Below are positions 58,753 to 64,000 of a DNA stretch of 64,000 bases, piece after piece; positions within the stretch are counted from its first letter, which is position 1; each line of letters begins with the position of its first letter. The stretch spans positions 21,344,901 through 21,408,900 of the forward strand of contig OY987299.1 of assembly GCA_963920635.1 (NCBI GenBank), read 5' to 3'. Both the position numbers and the translations under genes were made by a program. The notes under the pieces are model-generated. The model saw only the letters and a program-made list of their open reading frames with translations. It ran no database searches and was not told the DNA's origin. The stretch is from Pseudeuparius sepicola. Lineage: Eukaryota > Arthropoda > Insecta > Coleoptera > Anthribidae.

Positions 58753-59560
58753 ACAGGGTGAGTCAGAATGTATAGTAAATACTTTAAAGGGGTGTTCGGC
58801 AGGTAGTTTTAAGGGGGGTCTTTCATATAAAATTTTTCGATTTGGGCTTTCCTTGCCAAGTTATTCGGGTCTACAGGGTGACCCAAAAGTATTTTTTTTA
58901 TTTATATATCAATAAAGGCGCTACTTAAAAATTTGAAATTTGGTATGTGTTATCTACTTACTGGAAGACGCCTTAGGGTAGTTGATTCATTTACACAGTG
59001 CCCTAAAAAAGGGTAAAAACTAACAACCCCGATTAATTTTTTGCTCCAACTTTTTTGAAGTTATCTGTTTGGTCTTGCAGGTCCATCATTTCAGTGTATC
59101 TTTTCATTTTGCAACAAAAGTGTACTCTTGTTTCATAACGATAAAATCAACCGTTTGCGTTGAAATTTGCAAAACGTGCCCCAAAACACCTGTTAACTTC
59201 AACATTCGAAACATAAAATTTTTACCTACCGCTTTCAAACGTTACACATCGACTGTACCATTTAAACTGAAAAAAAATCCTATGAACAATGTACCAAAAC
59301 CTATTAGCTTTCAAAATGGAAAGGATTGAATTTAACAACATTTGAACACCCTATTTCAAGAAAACCAATGCTGTTTTGACCAATGTCCAATTCGTATTTT
59401 TTTCTTATTTTGAATGTACAGTCGATCTGTAACTGTAACTGTGTAAATGAATAAACTACCCTAAAGCGTCTTGCAGTAAGTAGATGACACATACCAAATT
59501 TCAACTTTTTAAGTAGCGCCGTTATTGATTGATGAAGCTGCAAATGTGCTGTTGGCTCTT
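58753..59560. mobile_element. nested palindromic MITEs, one related to 41289-42454
   Basis: CAGGGTGAGTCAGAATG at 58755 and CAGGGTGACCCAAAAG at 58875 are element ends. Arms 58905-59000 and 59440-59525 pair (AGTAGCGC and TAGTTGATTCATTTACACAG with complements). Between them 59030-59420 matches one arm of the MITE at 41289-42454. Confidence 0.55.
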
Positions 59561-60430
59561 GCCTGGACTTCATTTGTTGCTTCCCAAATCATGCCTATCC
59601 TTTTGATTTGTTGATGTTACACCGTACTGATGATTTCCAAATAGCATGAAACACGTGTATGCAGTTACTAGTGTGTGTTTTTGTTAACTTTGAGTGCTTA
59701 TGCCCATTATCACTTTTTCTTTGCAAATACATAAGCATCCATAGACTGATCTGAAGGAGGTTTGGGAAAATTATTTAAAGAAAGCAGCAATTCAAATTTG
59801 ACACAATTATTGTAGTTTTTTCTTTAAAACGGCTACCCAAAGAAAATATCTCTCTACAACAATGATTCTAAAAAAACAAAAAAGTACCGAAATCGAGAAA
59901 ATTCACAAGCAACAAAGTTATGGCACGTTTAAGATACGCGACAAAACGAGAAACGCCCTGTATCTGCCAAACGAATAGGGATATATCAGGATGCGGTTTG
60001 CGCCATTCAACTTTTCTCGAAAATCGAGCAATGAACTCCTTGGCTACTTCTTGTCTTAATTCTTAATAACGCTTGACCGGGACGCGTAAAGCCATTGTCC
60101 AGTGCAGCACAGCACATAGATTCGCTAAATCTGTGTTGAAATGCACACCGGCATTTTGTTGTACCGATGCTGACGTATCTTAGACAAACTCCGGCGCAAT
60201 TCAACACAATGCCCTACGCCATACCAATAGAGACCAATATAACTATGTATTGCCCTGATCCCAATTTTGCATGGTAACAATGCACTATTTGAAACTTTTT
60301 TATACATATAGGTAAACTTAAACAAAAAAAACTAATATCACAATAACAAATTACAATAATTAGGTACAATAAAAATTTACGCTTGGTTCAGTTATGCATA
60401 ACTTTACTAAATATTTTTTATGTATTTTTC
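59561..60430. other. interval without recognised gene
   Basis: Frames of 66 codons on the minus strand (60007-60207, 60125-60325) have a transposon-like Cys/Arg composition but no motif I can name. A CGCCCTGTA element edge lies at 59953. Confidence 0.35.
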
Positions 60431-60436
60431 TATGCA

Positions 60437-61026
60437 CAGGGAGTCCCAATTAAGACGTTACGAACGATAATATTTACAAGACAGTTTTGTTGTTAAAAAA
60501 GTCATTTAAGCGGTGCAGATTTTGAATTCACTTTACTAGTCTAATGAAAAAATGCAACAAATCGTCATTTTAATGAAAAAAAAAAACATTCAAGTATTTG
60601 GCGATTACTTTTTTTAAATTCAATTGTTTCGTTCGCCATTCAATTCCTTGGAAAAAACTACACAAGTTTGGTGCTTTAACCATGAGTTTATCTGAAAAAT
60701 CACTAAGAAAATAGCTCTTGACTTCTTGTGTGGAACAAAATACGTCACTTCCGGCTAAGCCGGAAGTGATATTCAAGTGTGCGGTGCAGATTTTATACCA
60801 CCTTAATAAAAATTTCAACAAAATCCCTTTACTGTTTTTTTTTAAATCAGTTAATTGGCGATAACTTTTTTGTTTGAAATTTAATAATAATTATTGTTTC
60901 GTTCTTGGCTTGGCGGCATTAGATACCTTGGAAAACCACACAACTTTAGTTTTTGAACTTGAACCATCAATTTACCTTAAAAATGACCAAGATAATAGCT
61001 GGTAACGTCTTAACTGGGACACGCTC
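60437..61026. mobile_element. MITE with AGTCCCAATTAAGACGTTAC termini
   Basis: Left CAGGGAGTCCCAATTAAGAC and the complement of the right end (GCGTGTCCCAGTTAAGACGT) are inverted termini of about 30 bases. The left end of a relative is at 36125. Internally GGTGCAGATTTT appears twice, a sign of duplication. Confidence 0.65.
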
Positions 61027-61344
61027 TAATATTTCTAATTGATATGTTTATTATGTATTTTCATTTTTATTTTCAGATTCTGCTATGAGCAACTTTTCTT
61101 TATTTTATGCTGATATGATTTCTTTCATTTATAGAGAATAAGAATCATTCAGTTGCAAGTTGCAACAACAGCTTAAGGTATATAAATTTTCCTAAATAGC
61201 TTAAATACAATGTTTTCATTATTTTAGGTTTAAGTAAATTTGTTTTTCTTGAAATCGGCATTAAAATGTCCCAAAATCGTCATTAAAAGCACAGAAATCG
61301 TACAATAATGTAGCCCATTATTGTACGATTTTTTCAATAAGTAG

Positions 61345-61640
61345 GCCTTGGCGAGATGTAAACATCAAACGTCAGACGCGGAGAAATCGCCCGTCAAAAG
61401 TGACCAAATATTCAAAACCCGGCCGATAAAGGCTCATTTAACTTTTCGTACACATTGCGAAATTGTTTCCTATAGAAGCGCAATCCTTCAGTATACATAT
61501 TTTAGTAAATTTGAAAATCAATAGATTTGTTGTGTAGGCTGCACAAGAAGCAGCAGTTTGGTTTTTCTGTCAGAAGGTGCCGTACATCATTATACTTGTC
61601 CTAGGTAGAGCGACCGGTAAAGTCAAGCAATGCCGCGCGT
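61345..61640 (+). repeat. dispersed repeat, paired with 34255-34560
   Basis: Opens GGCCTTGGCGAGATG and closes GTAGAGCGACCGGTAAAGTC. Same block order as the earlier copy. Nature unknown. Confidence 0.5.
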
Positions 61641-61726
61641 AGTCGGTTCGTGGACGGGCGATCCCTTATTATTATTTTCTTGCCTAATAAAACATTTTTT
61701 TTCCGATTTCAAGAAAAATATAATAT

Positions 61727-61842
61727 GTACCTCGGCACTGAAGTTCTTTTTATGACTCATGTGGTTTATTTGCCTCGGCCAGAGGCCTCAGCAACTAAAC
61801 TCCACATGAGTCATAAAAAGTTGAACTTCAGTGCCTTGGTAC
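61727..61842. repeat. 116-base foldback repeat
   Basis: GTACCTCGGCACTGAAGTT and AACTTCAGTGCCTTGGTAC, then ATGACTCATGTGG and CCACATGAGTCAT, then TTTGCCTCGGCC and its partner form a hairpin in three blocks. A diverged copy lies at 19063-19227. Confidence 0.75.
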
Positions 61843-61849
61843 ATAAATA

Positions 61850-62540
61850 ACTATTATATTATCTTTATTTAAAACTCTTCTGATTTAAGGGAAAATTTTT
61901 AAACGTATTTTGAGCCTATCAAATAATGGGTGAAAATTATTGGCGTTGCGTTGTACTGAACAGGGGATTTTCATCGCAAAGTAGTGTAAGTAACTTAAAA
62001 ACACCAGTGCAGTTCAGCTCACCTATGTGCTGTACTGTACGCTTTACGCGACCGGCGCGGCGTAGTCTCTGCATATGGCTGGATGCCGTTTCCGTTTTTA
62101 ACGTGGCGCGCACCTTTGAGTTGTTTCGACAAACTAATCCAGGCAGAAATTCTCGTTTTTCGTTAAATCAGTGCCTACGATACAAGCAAAAAATTATAAG
62201 CCAAGTTTAGGAATCCTTGATAATACAGCAATTCTAATTTTAAATTTCCAATTATGAAGAAAAAGGTGTAGGCACCTACACAAATGCCTATGCCACAGTG
62301 GTGTATGGCCTCAAAAGTTAATTATTTAAATTGCAAAATTACTTACCGATGGATTATTATCCTCAAACATTTTAGTTTTGTCGGTCAGGGAAGTACCGCA
62401 AACCGCACAGCTACGCATAATAACTCGAAAAGTATCTAAATACCACATACTGACACCTGCTATCACCGTGTCAGTTACTAAAATATTGTGTCAAAACTTG
62501 GTTACTACTCAGGGCGATTTCCGTCTCACCTATTTTTTAT
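61850..62540. other. interval without recognised gene
   Basis: A 94-codon plus-strand frame (61926-62210) has no recognisable domain. Nothing else seen. Confidence 0.35.
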
Positions 62541-62547
62541 ACACATA

Positions 62548-63271
62548 CAGGGTGTTCGAAAAATAGACGGAGATATTTTAGAGGGTGATTCCCTGTTAAG
62601 AAATATGAAAAAAAGTTTCTATAAACATGGGTCCGGAAATGCAGAGTTTTCAAGATACAGGATGTTAAATATATTGCATGTCACTAGACAAAATTGGTTT
62701 ATCAATTTTTGCAAAAAAAATCACAAGTGCCTTTTAAAACAAATAATCAAAAGCATTTCTAGGAAAGAGTGTTATTGCAACTTTTCCAATATCATAACAT
62801 AAAGTACACTACAACCAATTTTGTCCAGTGACATGCAATAAAACGGTTTTTATTTATTTTTTTCTCGAAAACGAAGTGAGATAGGAAAACAATACAAGAG
62901 GGAAAGAAGTTGTATTTTTAGATGCTTAATCAAACAAAAAATATTAAAGTTACAAAAAAGGTAGTGGCGTACATTTTTTTGATAATAATATTCGCTAAGG
63001 TGCCCCCCGGGACGCCACTGGACTTAATAAATTTAATCTAGTTAGGGCGAAATTAGCCTCTTAATACAACAAATAACATTGCCAAATTTCAACAGAATCG
63101 AGTAAATAATTTTTAAGACATTAATAATTTCATGTTTTATTTTTTTTTATTTAACATCCTGTATCTTGAAAACTCTGCATTTCCGGACCCATGTTTATAG
63201 AAACTTTTTTTCATATTTCTTAACAGGGAATCACCCTCTAAAATATCTCCGTCTATTTTTCGAACACCCTG
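62548..63271. mobile_element. palindromic Tc1/mariner-type MITE
   Basis: Ends CAGGGTGTTCGAAAAATAGA and complement, TA on both sides. Arms of about 120 bases pair almost perfectly (CATGGGTCCGGAAATGCAGA and complement). The middle is diverged. Confidence 0.85.
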
Positions 63272-63497
63272 TATAGAGCTTTGACTCCTTCCTGGGATGC
63301 TTTAATCAAAAGTAACCCAACAAAAGCGCTCAATTTAGGACACCCCGCACAGATTTTATTTTCTGTCGCCCAGGGGGCCTCCGATGTTGAAATTGAGGAG
63401 TAATACCTAGATCTCGTGAGAAAATTTGGTTTTGACATTTCCCCTCTTTTTGCGCAGACTTAAATTATTAAATAATAAACTAAATTTTTATGTTAGG

Positions 63498-64000
63498 CAG
63501 CGCCGGTTTTAGCGGGGTGCTAGGGCGCTAATACCTCCATTTTGATCGTCGTCTATGCAAACATAACATCTGAAACGTTCTTCTATTCATCATTTTATTC
63601 ATCTGTACGTTGAAGATTTTACTCCCACCCTGGATTTTTGGACGAAAATAAAAATTTCTAAGTGAAAATATCCTAAACGCAGAATATACAACATTGATTC
63701 AATGATTGAATATAAATTGGAAAATTGACATGTAATAATGTGTAACATGATACATTTATGGAATATTATTGTCAAGTAGCCAACTACCGATTCCTCGAGA
63801 CCTGGCTTTTCCCATGCATAAGCCCAGGCCCCCTACATTGAGAAAAGATAAAAAATACATTATACTGCTATGATTTTATAATTTTCTATACCTCTTTTAA
63901 ACTATCTGTGCTTTATATTTCTAAAAATTTTCGCCTACGGCTCATTTTAATTACCAAAAACCTCTGCTTTCTTTTGTATAGCTGGTTTAAAAAGCAATGA
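63498..64000. mobile_element. possible left end of a hAT element, cut by the window edge
   Basis: CAGCGCCGGTTTTAGCGGGG resembles hAT termini (CAGnGnCGG followed by TTTAG) as in the two complete copies here. The right end would be outside. No coding recognised. Weak call. Confidence 0.3.

Overview
This window reads as nuclear DNA of an insect. It is AT-rich and intron-rich, and it is full of short inverted-repeat transposons flanked by TA, along with abundant TACCTAC/GTAGGTA words. The one long coding exon is insect neural cadherin. The element mix (Tc1/mariner-type MITEs starting CAGGGTG, hAT, Merlin, Penelope-like, a Jockey/CR1-like LINE) would suit a beetle or hemipteran, but I cannot fix the order.

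Host genes are sparse. (1) 810-2173, minus strand: first coding exon of Cadherin-N, with signal peptide, furin-like site, 5' splice acceptor and 3' splice donor. A CpG-rich island at 20.5-21.2 kb with a strong minus-strand donor, and a TATA/octamer region near 34.8 kb, are candidate upstream non-coding exons or promoters. The stretch between is then intron. (2) 52215 down to 40338, minus strand: a predicted two-exon gene for an unrecognised 147-residue protein. Donor and acceptor phases match, a poly(A) signal follows the stop, and an RFX X-box-like motif lies 114 bases before the ATG. Its 11.4-kb intron is packed with transposons. (3) 57595-57678, plus strand: first coding exon of a CFAP20 (Bug22)-family axonemal protein, cut by the right edge of the window. 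The last two suggest a cilium-related neighbourhood, since X-boxes control ciliary genes and CFAP20 is an axonemal protein.

The rest is mobile DNA, much of it nested. Left part (2-20 kb): MITEs, a tandem duplication, and a 1.5-kb foldback mariner-like element split by a Penelope-like element with 8-bp target duplication and hammerhead-like cores in inverted ends. Middle (20-36 kb): more MITEs, an inverted minisatellite (27.9-29.3 kb) and a nearly intact Merlin transposase gene with two introns, one holding a foldback element. Right part (36-64 kb): a mariner/IS630-type transposase pseudogene, two hAT elements with 8-bp duplications, a LINE broken by several insertions, a repeat family (here called X) whose three copies each carry a perfect RFX X-box, a TIR element with about eight copies of an XhoI-containing motif, and many palindromic MITEs.

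I found no phage, bacterial, CRISPR or viral signature. Functional calls rest on reading translations by eye; no searches were run.
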